Below, piece by piece: positions 1 through 9,204 of a stretch of DNA of 64,000 bases; position 1 is the first letter of the stretch; each line of letters opens with the position of its first letter. Source of the DNA: Azospirillum sp. RU38E (GTDB lineage: Bacteria; Pseudomonadota; Alphaproteobacteria; Azospirillales; Azospirillaceae); contig NZ_FZOI01000002.1 in the NCBI RefSeq assembly GCF_900188385.1, positions 186,001-250,000 on the forward strand, written 5' to 3'. A program made the translations under genes and the position numbers. The notes under the pieces were generated by a model. The model was not told where the DNA came from. It saw nothing but the letters and a program-made list of their open reading frames with translations, and searched no databases.

Positions 1-563
1 CTTATCTGGCGGCCTGCCGGGTGGATGCCGTGGCCGCCGATCTGGGCCGGGTGGTTCGCTGGCGGCCCATCCTGCTGGGGGCGGTGTTCAAGGTGACGGC
101 CGGCCAGCCCAACCTGATGAAGCCGCTGCAGGGCGATTATCTGCGCCATGATGTGCCGCGCTGTGCCCGCCGCTGGGGCATTGCTGTTGCCCATCCTTTG
201 CCTATGCCCTTTGCCTCACTCGCTGCATCGCGCGGATTCTATTGGCTGGAGGGGCAGGGCGGCGACGGGCATCTGCCGGCGGCCTTTGCCCGTGCCATTT
301 TCAATGCGCATTGGGCAGAGGGGCGGGATATGGCGTTGCCGGAAAATGTGCTGGATGTCGCCGCCGGCATGGGCATTGACCGTGCCGCGCTGGAGCAGGG
401 AATTGCCGATACGGCCATCAAGGAGACCCTGCGGGCCGAGACAGAGGCTGCCATTGCCCGCGGTGTCTTCGGTGCCCCCTTCTTCCTGGTTGATGGCGAA
501 CCCTTCTGGGGGGCGGACCGGCTGGACCAGATGGCGGAATGGCTGCGGGCCGGCGGCTGGTGA
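1..563 (+). CDS. 2-hydroxychromene-2-carboxylate isomerase / DsbA-like thioredoxin-fold protein (5' truncated)
   Basis: The reading frame is open to the window edge, so the N-terminus lies upstream; the visible part has about 187 residues. The segment RVDAVAADLGRVVRWRPILL followed by GAVFK is the typical early region of HCCA isomerases, which are glutathione-dependent kappa-class GST-like enzymes acting in naphthalene-type ring degradation. The end of the fold, with GVFGAPFFLVDGEPFWGADR, carries the cis-proline loop and last strand of the DsbA fold. Many family members are not tied to naphthalene, so the substrate is not known. The stop codon lies in a TGATCA palindrome whose other half is the stop of the convergent TetR gene, so the two genes abut without a gap. 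Confidence 0.85.
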   Translation, partial: YLAACRVDAVAADLGRVVRWRPILLGAVFKVTAGQPNLMKPLQGDYLRHDVPRCARRWGIAVAHPLPMPFASLAASRGFYWLEGQGGDGHLPAAFARAIFNAHWAEGRDMALPENVLDVAAGMGIDRAALEQGIADTAIKETLRAETEAAIARGVFGAPFFLVDGEPFWGADRLDQMAEWLRAGGW

Positions 564-1781
564 TCAGCCCCGGCCGAACAGCCCGTCAAACAAGGTGGCG
601 GCATAGGTGGTGACCGCCTGTCCCGGCGGTTGCTTTGCCGCCCAGGGCGCCAGCTCATAGGCGGCGTTGACCATCGCCATGATGGTCTGCGAGGCGACCA
701 GCGGATCAACCGGGCGGATCGAGCCTTCGATGATTCCGTCAATCACCATGCCGGCAAACCGCCGGGCCAGCCGGTTGGATTGCTTGATTACCTCATCCCG
801 CAGATCATTGGGCAAAGCCTGCAGCGCCACGCTGCGCAACAGGGGCGCGCGCCGGCTGTCAAATTGCAGGTCCAGCAGGGTGGCGACGGCGGCGGCCAGC
901 CGGTCGCGCTGGCTGACGCGGGGCAGGGCAATGGCCATATCCTGCGCCTGTTTCACCACCGCGAAACTGCGCTGGAAACAGGCATAGACCAGATCATCCT
1001 TGGCATCCAGATGATGGTAGAAACTGCCCTTGGTGACGTTCAGCTCTGCCACGATCCGGTCAACCGAGGCCCCGCGATAGCCGCGCGCATTGATCAGCCT
1101 TGTAGCGGCGGCCAGAAAATCCCGCTTGCTGCCATCCTCCTCCAGCGCCGGCAGGGACAGGATGCTGGGCGACCAGGCCCCCCCTTCGGGGGCCAGCCCC
1201 TGGGCGAACAGGTCCAGCAGGCGATGGCGCACCCGGTCATATTCTTCCGGCATGTGCAGCGGCAGCCAGGCCTGCACCCAGAACAGGGATTCCAGCAGCA
1301 CATGGGTGCGGGCCGTATTGGCCCAGCGGGTTGCCTGAGGGCTGTTATCACCAAACAGGTCGCGCACGGTGCGGTAACTGTCGTGATACTGGTTCAGCAG
1401 CCGCTCCCGCTGCGGTTCTTCCATGGCGCGCATGTCGGAGATGCGCGCCACCGCCGGTTCCACCCCCCGCCGGATGGCATGGTAGGTGGCAAAAAAACCA
1501 TCCACCAGCGCCGCAACCCGGGCGCGCGGCCCGCCGCCATGCCGCCCGGCACCGGTCACCAGGGCCCGGAACCGTTCCAGCGTATCATCGAAACAGGCTT
1601 CCGCCAGTTGATCCTTGCGTTTGAAATAATAGGTGACGCTGGTGGTGCTGAGCCCGACAAGGGCCGCCACCTCCCCCAGTGTCATGCCGCGAATCCCCTG
1701 ATCATAGATCAGGCCGGAAGCGGCGGCGATGATCAGGTCGCGCTTGTTGCGCTGGCGGCTGGCGGCGGTCAGATCAGTCAT
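564..1781 (-). CDS. Tandem TetR-family transcriptional regulator (two TetR units)
   Basis: The protein has 405 residues, about twice a normal TetR regulator. A first TetR HTH (roughly residues 12-58, with LGEVAALVGLSTTSVTYYFK) is followed by a ligand-domain-like helical part. A second complete HTH follows (about residues 218-264, with SVDRIVAELNVTKGSFYHHL) with its own C-terminal helical domain. One polypeptide would thus be a covalent pseudo-dimer. An imperfect palindrome just upstream of the start is a possible autoregulatory operator. The neighbours are a ring-cleavage-type isomerase and two thioesterases, so control of fatty-acid or aromatic acyl-CoA metabolism is plausible, but the ligand is unknown. 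Confidence 0.88.
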   Translation of the reverse strand: MTDLTAASRQRNKRDLIIAAASGLIYDQGIRGMTLGEVAALVGLSTTSVTYYFKRKDQLAEACFDDTLERFRALVTGAGRHGGGPRARVAALVDGFFATYHAIRRGVEPAVARISDMRAMEEPQRERLLNQYHDSYRTVRDLFGDNSPQATRWANTARTHVLLESLFWVQAWLPLHMPEEYDRVRHRLLDLFAQGLAPEGGAWSPSILSLPALEEDGSKRDFLAAATRLINARGYRGASVDRIVAELNVTKGSFYHHLDAKDDLVYACFQRSFAVVKQAQDMAIALPRVSQRDRLAAAVATLLDLQFDSRRAPLLRSVALQALPNDLRDEVIKQSNRLARRFAGMVIDGIIEGSIRPVDPLVASQTIMAMVNAAYELAPWAAKQPPGQAVTTYAATLFDGLFGRG

Positions 1782-1785
1782 GCTG

Positions 1786-1809
1786 ATGAAGTTATCATGT
1801 CATCTTCAT
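1786..1809. promoter_or_regulatory. Imperfect palindrome, candidate TetR operator
   Basis: The sequence has ATGAAG and CTTCAT arms separated by 12 bases, with further matches inside (CATG at the centre). It sits immediately upstream of the tandem TetR gene start, in the divergent gap to the thioesterase gene. Assignment as the operator is inference from position and symmetry. Confidence 0.4.
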
Positions 1810-1939
1810 GTCGTCATGGCCCGCATACAGGTGCAGTGCAATTTTATCGTAAAATTAGTATGGCTGGATGATTTTGTTTGCCAATAATCAAGCGACTGGG
1901 CAGAATTTTCAGTATTGAACAACCCGGAATCAAATATCG

Positions 1940-2755
1940 ATGGTTGAAGAGAATGGGGAGGGGGCGGCCATCTCCCTGGCTGCCTTGTTGAATGCCGCCG
2001 CGTGGGAGGGGACGGGATTCTCCGTCACGGTGCCGGCCAGCTGGGCCCAGGGGCGCACCGCCTATGGCGGCCTGTCGGCGGCCCTGGCATTGGAGGCGGC
2101 CCGGCGCTTTGCCCTGGACCTGCCGCCTTTGCGTTCTGCCCAGATCGCCTTTATCGGGCCGCTGGGGGGCCGGGTGCAGGTTACGGCGTCACTGCTGCGG
2201 CGGGGCCGTTCCAGCGCCTATATCCAGGCCGATGTGGTGGGGGAGAATGGGCTGGGCCTGCGGGCGATCTTTCTGTTCATGGCCGCTCAATCCTCCAGCG
2301 TGGATGTCACCCGGCATCCGATGCCGGATGTGCCGCCGCCGGGGGCCAAGCCCCTGGAATTCCCGGTGGAACAGCGCCCGGCCTTCACGGAGAATTTCGA
2401 TTACCGGCCGGCGATTTTCTGGCAGTCCAGCGACGGCACGCCGCGCAGCGATTTTGCCTTCTGGGTCCGCCTGCGCGATGGGCGGGATATCGATCCCTCT
2501 GTCGGCCTGCTGGCGCTGGCCGACGCGCTGCCCCCGGCCGCCATGCCGCTGGCCCGCCGACCGGGGCCGACCAGTTCGGCCAACTGGACCATCAATTTCA
2601 TGCAGCATCCGCCTGTGACCACGGATGGCTGGTGGCTGTTGCGCTCCACCCTGCAGAATGCCGTCGATGGCAACAGCAGCCAGCAGATGGGCATCTGGAA
2701 CCGCGATGGTTTACCGGTGGCCGCCGGTATGCAGCATGTGGCCCTGTTCTTTTAA
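1940..2755 (+). CDS. Acyl-CoA thioesterase family protein (TesB-like double hotdog)
   Basis: The protein has 271 residues and the pattern of the thioesterase-like superfamily (two hotdog folds in one chain). An N-terminal WAQGRTAYGGLSAALALEAA segment resembles the GG-containing helix entry of TesB-type hotdogs. A C-terminal half contains SANWTINFMQHPP and ends in GMQHVALFF, which matches the second hotdog. It would hydrolyse acyl-CoA to free acid and CoA in the cytoplasm. A second, single-hotdog thioesterase starts 12 bases after its stop, so the two are probably cotranscribed. The start ATG at 1940 has only a weak ribosome site. Confidence 0.8.
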   Translation: MVEENGEGAAISLAALLNAAAWEGTGFSVTVPASWAQGRTAYGGLSAALALEAARRFALDLPPLRSAQIAFIGPLGGRVQVTASLLRRGRSSAYIQADVVGENGLGLRAIFLFMAAQSSSVDVTRHPMPDVPPPGAKPLEFPVEQRPAFTENFDYRPAIFWQSSDGTPRSDFAFWVRLRDGRDIDPSVGLLALADALPPAAMPLARRPGPTSSANWTINFMQHPPVTTDGWWLLRSTLQNAVDGNSSQQMGIWNRDGLPVAAGMQHVALFF

Positions 2756-2767
2756 GGGGAAGCAAAC

Positions 2768-3208
2768 ATGGCCCGTGAACCCACGCCCACCCGCGCGCAA
2801 TACCGGCACTTCTCCCCGCTGGGCACGCGCTGGATGGATAATGATGTCTATGGTCACGTCAATAACGTGACCTATTATTCCTATTTCGATACGGCGGTGA
2901 ATGAATATCTCATCCGCGCCGGGGTGCTGGATATCCATGGGGGTGCTGTGATCGGGCTGGTGGTGGAAACCGGCTGCCGCTACTTCGCCCCCGTTGCCTT
3001 TCCCGATCAATTGGATATCGGCATCGCTGTGACGAAGCTGGGCAACAGCTCCGTGCGGTATGAGGTGGGAATTTTCCGCCAGGGTGAAGAAGTGGCCGCC
3101 GCTGCCGGCCATTTCATCCATGTCTATGTGGATCGGGAAAACCGGCGGCCCACGCCGCTGCCCGACGATTTCCGGGCAGCGCTCACACGATTGCTGGTGG
3201 ATAATTAA
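2768..3208 (+). CDS. 4HBT-type acyl-CoA thioesterase
   Basis: This is a 146-residue single hotdog-fold protein. The stretch [20 protein letters not shown] is the 4-hydroxybenzoyl-CoA thioesterase signature, with the catalytic Asp in the D-x-Y/F-GHVNN context. The start is supported by AAGGGGA about 8 bases before the ATG. It follows the TesB-like gene by 12 bases, which suggests a two-gene thioesterase operon. The chain length of the acyl substrate cannot be read from the sequence. Its 3' end converges on fmt with a gap of 6 bases. Confidence 0.88.
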   Translation: MAREPTPTRAQYRHFSPLGTRWMDNDVYGHVNNVTYYSYFDTAVNEYLIRAGVLDIHGGAVIGLVVETGCRYFAPVAFPDQLDIGIAVTKLGNSSVRYEVGIFRQGEEVAAAAGHFIHVYVDRENRRPTPLPDDFRAALTRLLVDN

Positions 3209-3214
3209 TCCAGC

Positions 3215-4138
3215 TTAAACAAGCCGTTCGCCGACCTTGTGCGGAAAACCGTTGAGGAAGGCGGCGGCATCGACCGGGCCGCGGCCGGGGCGTTGTACGC
3301 GCAACAGGCGCAACGCCCCCTCACCACAGGCAAGCGTGCCGGTGCTGTCCAGCAGGGTGCCGGCTGCTGCCTTGCCGGCCACCGGCTCGGCGGACAGCAC
3401 CTTCAGCTTTTCCCCATTGGGCAGGTCGATCCAGCAGCCGGGCCAGGGGTTTAGCCCCCGGATTTGCCGATCCAGTTCAAGGGCGGGGCGGGTCAGGTCC
3501 AGCCGGCCTTCATCCTTCACCAGCTTGGCGGCATAGGTCACGCCCTCGGCTGGTTGGGGTTCCGGTTTCAGGCTGCCATCAGCGATGCCGGGCAGGGCCG
3601 CCACCATCAGCCGGGCGCCCATGGCGGCCAGCGCGTCATGCAGTTCCGATACAATCATGCGCGGGCCGATAGCGATGCTGTCCTTCAACAGCATGGCGCC
3701 AGTATCCAGCCCGGCATCCATCTGCATGATTGTCACGCCGGTTTCGGCATCGCCAGCCAGCAGGGCGCGGTGGATGGGGGCGGCCCCCCGCCAGCGCGGC
3801 AGCAGGCTGGCATGAACATTGATGCAGCCCAGGCGCGGCGCATCCAGCACCACCTGCGGCAGGATCAGCCCATAGGCGGCGACAATGGCTGCATCCAGCC
3901 CCAGCTCGGCAAATTCCCGCTGCGTCTCGGCATTGCGCAGGCTTTTGGGCGTGCGTACCGGAATGCCCAGGGCTTCCGCCCGGCGATGCACCGGCGATGC
4001 CTGCAACTGCTGGCCGCGCCCGGCGGGGCGGGGCGGCTGGCTATAGACACAGACCACCTGATGGCCGGCCTGCACCAGCGCATCCAGGATGCCAACCGAA
4101 AAATCCGGCGTGCCCATGAAGGCGAGGCGCAGCGACAT
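3215..4138 (-). CDS. fmt: Methionyl-tRNA formyltransferase
   Basis: It transfers a formyl group from 10-formyl-THF to initiator Met-tRNA. The N-terminal domain begins [20 protein letters not shown] and carries the formyltransferase signature around [20 protein letters not shown] (Rossmann fold). The C-terminal OB-like tRNA-binding domain covers about residues 205-300. The length of 307 residues is normal. The ATG at 4138 was chosen over an in-frame TTG at 4156 because [11 protein letters not shown] is the conserved family start. It lies 42 bases downstream of def on the same strand, the usual def-fmt operon. Confidence 0.97.
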   Translation of the reverse strand: MSLRLAFMGTPDFSVGILDALVQAGHQVVCVYSQPPRPAGRGQQLQASPVHRRAEALGIPVRTPKSLRNAETQREFAELGLDAAIVAAYGLILPQVVLDAPRLGCINVHASLLPRWRGAAPIHRALLAGDAETGVTIMQMDAGLDTGAMLLKDSIAIGPRMIVSELHDALAAMGARLMVAALPGIADGSLKPEPQPAEGVTYAAKLVKDEGRLDLTRPALELDRQIRGLNPWPGCWIDLPNGEKLKVLSAEPVAGKAAAGTLLDSTGTLACGEGALRLLRVQRPGRGPVDAAAFLNGFPHKVGERLV

Positions 4139-4180
4139 AGCGGAATATCCAGGCAACGGGAAAAAAGCGGGGAGCGCGGA

Positions 4181-4690
4181 TCAGCCGCGCTTGGCCTTGT
4201 TATACTTGCGCAGCACCATATTGCGCTTCAGCGAAGAGAGATGATCGATGAACAGCACACCGTTCAGGTGGTCAATTTCATGCTGGATACAGGTGGCCAG
4301 CAGGCCATCGGCATCCATCTCCCGCACCTCCCCGGCGCGATCAACATAGCGCACGCGCACCTGGGCCGGGCGGGTGACGTCGGCATAGATTTCCGGGATG
4401 GACAGGCAGCCTTCCTGCGTCACCGCCAGTTCATCCGAGGTCCAGATCAGCTCCGGATTGACCATGGCCAGCGGGTTCGGCTTTTCGTTCTTGTGGTCGG
4501 TGACATCGACCACGATCAGCCGTTCCAGGATGCCCACCTGCGGGGCGGCCAGACCGATGCCGGGCGCCTTGTACATCGTCTCCAGCATATTATCCATCAG
4601 GTCGGCGACACGACCGTCCACATTGTCCAGCGGCTTGCACTTGGCCTTCAGGCGGGTGTCGGGGATGGTGAGGATGGGCAGCAGAGACAT
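4181..4690 (-). CDS. def: Peptide deformylase
   Basis: It removes the N-formyl group from nascent proteins. All three metalloenzyme motifs are present: GIGLAAPQVG (residues 44-53), EGCLS (93-97, metal ligand Cys95) and HEIDH (137-141, metal ligands His137 and His141, catalytic Glu138). The length of 169 residues is typical of type-1 deformylases. It is the first gene of a def-fmt pair on the minus strand and is preceded by an intergenic gap of about 100 bases. Confidence 0.98.
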   Translation of the reverse strand: MSLLPILTIPDTRLKAKCKPLDNVDGRVADLMDNMLETMYKAPGIGLAAPQVGILERLIVVDVTDHKNEKPNPLAMVNPELIWTSDELAVTQEGCLSIPEIYADVTRPAQVRVRYVDRAGEVREMDADGLLATCIQHEIDHLNGVLFIDHLSSLKRNMVLRKYNKAKRG

Positions 4691-4793
4691 TTCTTCTTCG
4701 GTCCGGCGGGCGGGGGTGGAACGCGGATGGCATTATTACATTGTGGGCAGATAGGCCCCAAGCCCTTTGGCGTCAAGCGCCATGGGTGCGGGT

Positions 4794-6344
4794 CTACTCC
4801 CCCGCCAGCGGGGCCGGCAGCCCATCATTTTCCGGCAAGGGGTCGGCCAGGGCCATGGGCTGGCGTGGTGCATGGTCCAGCGGGGCCAGTTCGGGCAGGC
4901 TGGCTCCATCGGGGGCGGCACGCAAATCCTTGAAGCGCCGGGCGGTGACCAGCACCCGCGATTCCAGCGAGGCCACGGCGGCATTATAGCTGTTCACGGC
5001 CCCGCCCAGCCCCTTGCCGACACGGCCCATATGGTCGGCCATCACCGCCAGCCGCTCATAAAGCTCCCGCCCCAGTTGGCTGATGGTCTGGGCATTGCGG
5101 GTCAGCGCCTCCTGCCGCCAGCCATAGGAAACGGCGCGCAGCAGGGCGATCAGGGTGGTGGGGGTGGCGGGGATCACCGATTGGTCAATCCCGGCTTCAA
5201 TCAGGCCGGGATCTTGTTCCAAGGCGGCGGAGAAGAAATTCTCTCCCGGCAGGAACAGCACGACAAATTCCGGGGCTGGATCGAACTGCGCCCAATAGCG
5301 CTTCTCCCCCAGCCCCTTCATATGGTCGCGGACATGCCGGGCGTGGCGGGCCAGATGCACCATCTTGGCCCGGTCATCGCCCTCCTGCGTGGCATCCAGA
5401 TAGGCTTCAAGCGGGGCCTTGGCGTCCACAACAATGCTTTTGCCCCCGGGCAGGCGGACAATCAGGTCCGGGCGCAGCCGCGCGCCGTCGCTGGTCTGGG
5501 TGCTGGTCTGTTCGAAGAAATCGCAATGGTCCAGCATCCCGGCCATTTCCACCACGCGGCGGAGCTGGATTTCACCCCAGCGGCCGCGGGTCACCGGGCT
5601 GCGCAGGGCCTTTACCAGATTGCCGGTTTCCGCCCGCAACTGGCCCTGGCCTTCCATCAGGTGCGCGATCTGGGTCTTCAACTCCACATAGGCGCCGACA
5701 CGGGCCTGTTCGATGCCCTGTACCGCTTCCCCGAACTTGGTCAGATGGTCGCGGATGGGGGTGACCAGGGCATCGATGGCGGCATTGCGCTTATCCAGGT
5801 CGCCGCGTGCCGATTCCTGGAATTTTTCCAGCTGCGCCTGGGCCAACGTCAGGAAGTCGCGGTTATTGGCGGATAGGGCCTCCGCCGACAGGGCCTTGAA
5901 GGCATCCCCCAGCCGGGCCTGGGCCTGATCCAGCAGGGCCAGCTTTTCCATATTGCCGCGCCGTTCCTGCTCCAGCTCCGTCCGGGTCTCGGCCAAGGCT
6001 GCTTGCAGATGGGCCTGTTCATCCTGGGCCTCGGCCAACCGCTCTTCCAGCAGCGGCACGCGTTCCGCCACCGCCTCTGCCGCTGCCCGTGCCGCCTGTT
6101 CGCCCATCCATTGCCGGCGCAGATCGGCCAGTAGCCGGTCTCGTTCCGCCAATTCATGGCGAAGTTCCCCCAAATGCCGGCCCATATGGTCGCGTTCGGC
6201 TCGCAGGCCCGCCACCTCCGCCCGCAAACCGGCCAGCCGCCGGGCCGAGCCCTGGCGCAGCCAGAGGGCGACAAGGCTGGCCGCCAACAGGGCGCCAAGG
6301 ATCAGGGATAACGGATCAAGGGAGAAGCTGGCGGGCAAGGGCAA
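4794..6344 (-). CDS. rmuC: DNA recombination protein RmuC
   Basis: The 516-residue protein has an N-terminal hydrophobic helix (about residues 13-30, [16 protein letters not shown]). A long coiled coil follows (about 35-200, rich in A, E, R and L with many heptad leucines). The conserved RmuC nuclease-like domain comes next (about 225-450), including [18 protein letters not shown] and [15 protein letters not shown]. RmuC proteins limit recombination at short inverted repeats and belong to the PD-(D/E)xK-like group. It is a stand-alone gene between def-fmt and the GntR cluster on the same strand. Confidence 0.93.
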   Translation of the reverse strand: MPLPASFSLDPLSLILGALLAASLVALWLRQGSARRLAGLRAEVAGLRAERDHMGRHLGELRHELAERDRLLADLRRQWMGEQAARAAAEAVAERVPLLEERLAEAQDEQAHLQAALAETRTELEQERRGNMEKLALLDQAQARLGDAFKALSAEALSANNRDFLTLAQAQLEKFQESARGDLDKRNAAIDALVTPIRDHLTKFGEAVQGIEQARVGAYVELKTQIAHLMEGQGQLRAETGNLVKALRSPVTRGRWGEIQLRRVVEMAGMLDHCDFFEQTSTQTSDGARLRPDLIVRLPGGKSIVVDAKAPLEAYLDATQEGDDRAKMVHLARHARHVRDHMKGLGEKRYWAQFDPAPEFVVLFLPGENFFSAALEQDPGLIEAGIDQSVIPATPTTLIALLRAVSYGWRQEALTRNAQTISQLGRELYERLAVMADHMGRVGKGLGGAVNSYNAAVASLESRVLVTARRFKDLRAAPDGASLPELAPLDHAPRQPMALADPLPENDGLPAPLAGE

Positions 6345-6420
6345 AGGTTCCGGTTATCAATGCACGGGTACGCGTCATCATAACCGCAACCAATTAAAAT
6401 GGGAACAGAATACGAACAAA

Positions 6421-7059
6421 TTACGGGGCGGCCATGCCGCTGGACCAGCTGTGCCAGGCATTGGCGATGTGGGAGCGCATGACGGACGCGGCCCAATCGG
6501 CATCACGCAGCCGCAGGGCGGCGACCAGTTCCCGGTGGTGCCGGTTGCTGCGTTCCAAGGCTGCCTGATCATAGGCATGGAAGGTCCGGTTGATCACCGG
6601 CACCTCCACCAGATGCGGCATCAATGCTGCCAGCAGCCGGCTGCCGGCGGCAGACAGGATGGTGTGGTGGAACTCCCCATTCAGGGTCAGATAATCATCC
6701 CCCTTATGGGCCACGCAGGTTTCCATGGCATCGGCCAGGGTCTGCAACCGCTCAATCTCTTCATCGCTGATGCGGGATGCCGCCAGGGTGACGGCATGGG
6801 CCTCCATCAGCCCGCGCAGGCGGAACTGTTCCTCCAGCTCACGGTAAGACCAGTCCGGTACCAGCACGCCGGCCCCGCTGTCCGGTTTGGCGGCCAAACC
6901 TTCGGCCACCAGACGGCGCAGGGCTTCGCGGATCGGCGTGCGACTGACGCCGATCCGCTCGGCCAGTTCCTCTTCCTTCAACCGGCTGCCCGGTGGAAGC
7001 GTGCCATCCAGGATCAGCCCCCGGACGGCCTGATAGGCCCTGGCCGTCGCACTCATCAC
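6421..7059 (-). CDS. GntR-family transcriptional regulator (FCD domain)
   Basis: The 212-residue protein has an N-terminal winged helix (about residues 8-70, with GSRLKEEELAERIGVSRTPI). An FCD ligand domain (about 80-205) carries the usual metal-binding residues, including LNGEFHHTI and the final H-x3-H-type pattern around HRELVAALRLRD. Its ATG overlaps the stop of the upstream cysteine hydrolase gene (ATGA), so it is the last gene of the minus-strand operon. The two TGTATACA sites in the divergent promoter region match the operator core of FadR/FCD-type GntR regulators, so it probably controls its own operon and the divergent lyase-hyuAB genes. Confidence 0.93.
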   Translation of the reverse strand: MMSATARAYQAVRGLILDGTLPPGSRLKEEELAERIGVSRTPIREALRRLVAEGLAAKPDSGAGVLVPDWSYRELEEQFRLRGLMEAHAVTLAASRISDEEIERLQTLADAMETCVAHKGDDYLTLNGEFHHTILSAAGSRLLAALMPHLVEVPVINRTFHAYDQAALERSNRHHRELVAALRLRDADWAASVMRSHIANAWHSWSSGMAAP

Positions 7060-7691
7060 ACGCTACCTGCCAGATGGCTGATCGCCTCTTCCAACGCAAT
7101 CACGTCGGCATATTTGGCGTTCAGGTCGAACAGGTTGGCTTCCTGGATGCGCGGGTCGCGGTCGCCCACGGCTTCCCGCACCACCAGGGGGATGAACCCG
7201 TTCTGGCAAGCATCCAGGGCCGAGGCCCGCACACAGCCCGAGGTGGAAAGCCCGGCGATCAGCACGGTATCCACGCCCATGGCGGTGAAGGTGGACGCCA
7301 GGGAGGTGCCGAAAAAGGCGCTGGCATATTGCTTGGTCACCACCGGTTCGGACGGCAGCGGTTCCAGCCCGTCGGCGAAGGCGGCCCATTGCGGGTGCTT
7401 GTCTCGCTCAAAACAGCTCAGCGCCTTGACCTTGCGGAAAAACACCCCGCCATCCACGCCGCCGGGCGTATAGGCAACATTGGTGTGGATCACCGGGATG
7501 CCGGCGGCGCGTGCGGCGCGCAACAGGGCTTCCGCCCCGTCGCGCGTCTTCTCCACCCCCGCATAAAGCGGACAGGCCGGGTCGAGATAGGCTTTGACGA
7601 AATCAATGATAAGCAGGGCGGGGCGCTTGCCCCAACCCAGCCGGTTGCCGAAACCGGCCTGCGCGTAATCGGCATTCAAATCTTTCGTCAT
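7056..7691 (-). CDS. Isochorismatase-like cysteine hydrolase (N-carbamoylsarcosine amidase type)
   Basis: This is a 211-residue amide hydrolase of the isochorismatase fold. The Asp-Lys-Cys catalytic triad is readable as Asp30 (ALLIIDF), Lys120 (VVTKQYASAFFGT) and Cys153 (GLSTSGCVRASALD). The FFGT and STSGCV contexts resemble N-carbamoylsarcosine amidohydrolase and maleamate amidase more than true isochorismatase. It lies 4 bases downstream of the CoA-transferase gene and overlaps the GntR gene. Together with HyuA/HyuB across the divergent promoter it could cleave an N-carbamoyl or amide intermediate. The exact substrate is inference. Confidence 0.88.
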   Translation of the reverse strand: MTKDLNADYAQAGFGNRLGWGKRPALLIIDFVKAYLDPACPLYAGVEKTRDGAEALLRAARAAGIPVIHTNVAYTPGGVDGGVFFRKVKALSCFERDKHPQWAAFADGLEPLPSEPVVTKQYASAFFGTSLASTFTAMGVDTVLIAGLSTSGCVRASALDACQNGFIPLVVREAVGDRDPRIQEANLFDLNAKYADVIALEEAISHLAGSV

Positions 7692-7694
7692 GGC

Positions 7695-8936
7695 TCAGAT
7701 GATCCCTGCGGCTTTCAGGCTGGCCAGCTTCTCGCCATTCAGGCCCAGAACGCCGGACAGGATTTCTTCCGTATGCTGGCCCAGTTCCGGGCCGGCATGA
7801 ACAACGCCGCCCGGTGTATCCGACAGGCGGGGGGCGACATTCTGCATCGCCAGCTTGCCGAAGATCGGGTGGGCCACCTTGATGATGTTCTGGCGGGCCT
7901 GGAAATGCGGGTCGACCAGCATTTCCGGGGTGCGATAGATGCGGCCGGCCGGCACACCATGCTTTTCCATCAGCTCCAGCAGGGTGGCGCTGTCCACCGT
8001 GCGGGTCCAGTCGGCGATCAGGTCATCCAGTTCCTGCTGTACGGCACCACGGGCGGAATGGGTGGCGTAGCGCGGGTTGGTCGCCAGCTCCGGCTGGCCC
8101 ATCGCCTCTGCCAGACGCTTGAACACGGTATCCTGGTTGGCGGCGATCAGGATCATCTGATCATCGCTGGCCGGATAGACGTTGGACGGCGCTACGTTCG
8201 GCAGAATCGGGCCAGTGCGTTCCCGGATATAGCCGGTCTGGTCATATTCGGTGATCAGGCTTTCCATCATCGCCAGCACGGCTTCATAGATGGCGCTGTC
8301 CACCACCTGGCCACGACCGGTGCGTTCACGGGCATGGATGGCCATCAAGGCACCCAGGGCCGCATAGGTGGCGGCCAGGCTGTCACCGATGGAAATGCCC
8401 ATGCGCGACGGGGCGGTGGAGGGATCACCCACCACATAGCGCAGGCCGCCCATGGCTTCACCGATGGAACCATAGCCGGCCTGGCTGGAATAGGGACCGG
8501 TCTGGCCAAAGCCGGTGACGCGCACCATCACCAGCTTCGGGTTGATCTTGGACAGCACATCATAGCCCAGGCCCCAGCGCTCCATGGTGCCGGGACGGAA
8601 ATTCTCGATCAGGATGTCGGACTTGGCCACCAGATCGCGCACGATATCCTGGGCCGCCTTTTCACGCAGGTTGAGCGTGACCGACTTCTTGTTGCGGGCC
8701 ACCACCGGCCACCAGAGCGACTTGCCATGGGGCTTTTCCCGGCCCCATTCGCGCATCGGATCGCCCACGCCCGGCTGTTCCAGCTTGATCACTTCCGCGC
8801 CGAAATCGGCCAGCAGCTGACCGCAGAACGGGCCGGCCAGCAGCTGGCCCATCTCGATCACGCGCAGATCCGTCAGCGGACCCTGACGGGTGGCGACCTG
8901 ACCTTCACCCAGGGTTTCAGTGGCCTTCTCGGTCAC
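7695..8936 (-). CDS. CaiB/BaiF (class III) CoA-transferase
   Basis: The 413-residue protein has the class III CoA-transferase start LTDLRVIEMGQLLAGPFCGQ with the following LLADFGAEVIKLEQP. The catalytic Asp falls in the segment ILIENFRPGTMERWGL and following. It would move CoA from an acyl-CoA to a free carboxylic acid. The GTG at 8936 was chosen because GAGGAG lies 6 bases before it and the family homology begins soon after; an open frame runs to 9098 but lies over the operator sites. It is the first gene of a minus-strand operon with the cysteine hydrolase and the GntR regulator. Confidence 0.92.
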   Translation of the reverse strand: MTEKATETLGEGQVATRQGPLTDLRVIEMGQLLAGPFCGQLLADFGAEVIKLEQPGVGDPMREWGREKPHGKSLWWPVVARNKKSVTLNLREKAAQDIVRDLVAKSDILIENFRPGTMERWGLGYDVLSKINPKLVMVRVTGFGQTGPYSSQAGYGSIGEAMGGLRYVVGDPSTAPSRMGISIGDSLAATYAALGALMAIHARERTGRGQVVDSAIYEAVLAMMESLITEYDQTGYIRERTGPILPNVAPSNVYPASDDQMILIAANQDTVFKRLAEAMGQPELATNPRYATHSARGAVQQELDDLIADWTRTVDSATLLELMEKHGVPAGRIYRTPEMLVDPHFQARQNIIKVAHPIFGKLAMQNVAPRLSDTPGGVVHAGPELGQHTEEILSGVLGLNGEKLASLKAAGII

Positions 8937-8953
8937 GGCGTTCTCCTCATTCA

Positions 8954-8963
8954 ATGTATACAT
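8954..8963. promoter_or_regulatory. GntR-type operator site 1
   Basis: ATGTATACAT is a perfect palindrome, 18 bases upstream of the CoA-transferase start. It shares TGTATACATAA with the second site 178 bases away. The core matches the T-x-GTATAC-x-A type operator bound by FCD-class GntR regulators. Binding by the local GntR protein is inference. Confidence 0.65.
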
Positions 8964-9131
8964 AATCAGAATGGGGCCGGTACAGTGCGCCGCGTGGCGA
9001 AAACCGGCCGTCAAGCGGGAGAATGCACCGAACATGACCAGGATACAAGGAATAAGCCGCCTTTCTGACCGTGGAGTGGTCGTGGATGAAATCGTCACGG
9101 TTTTCCGCTTGTCAGTCCATCATCCTCATGT

Positions 9132-9141
9132 TTGTATACAT
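9132..9141. promoter_or_regulatory. GntR-type operator site 2
   Basis: TTGTATACAT carries the same 8-bp TGTATACA palindrome as site 1 and continues with the same ATAA-rich flank. It lies 64 bases upstream of the HMG-CoA lyase start, near the expected promoter of the plus-strand operon. Confidence 0.65.
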
Positions 9142-9204
9142 AAAGACAGGGCGGGGCCGACGCCTTTTGCGCGCCTCTGCCGGATTTTCCAAGGATAGGG
9201 ACAG

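Noticed and set aside
7056-7691. True isochorismatase of siderophore synthesis
   Set aside because: No other siderophore genes are near, and the motif contexts and operon fit an N-carbamoyl or amide hydrolase.
6993-9068. 691-residue open frame on the plus strand
   Set aside because: It is antisense to the CoA-transferase and cysteine hydrolase genes, which carry clear motifs; the antisense product has only low-complexity sequence rich in G, H and Q.
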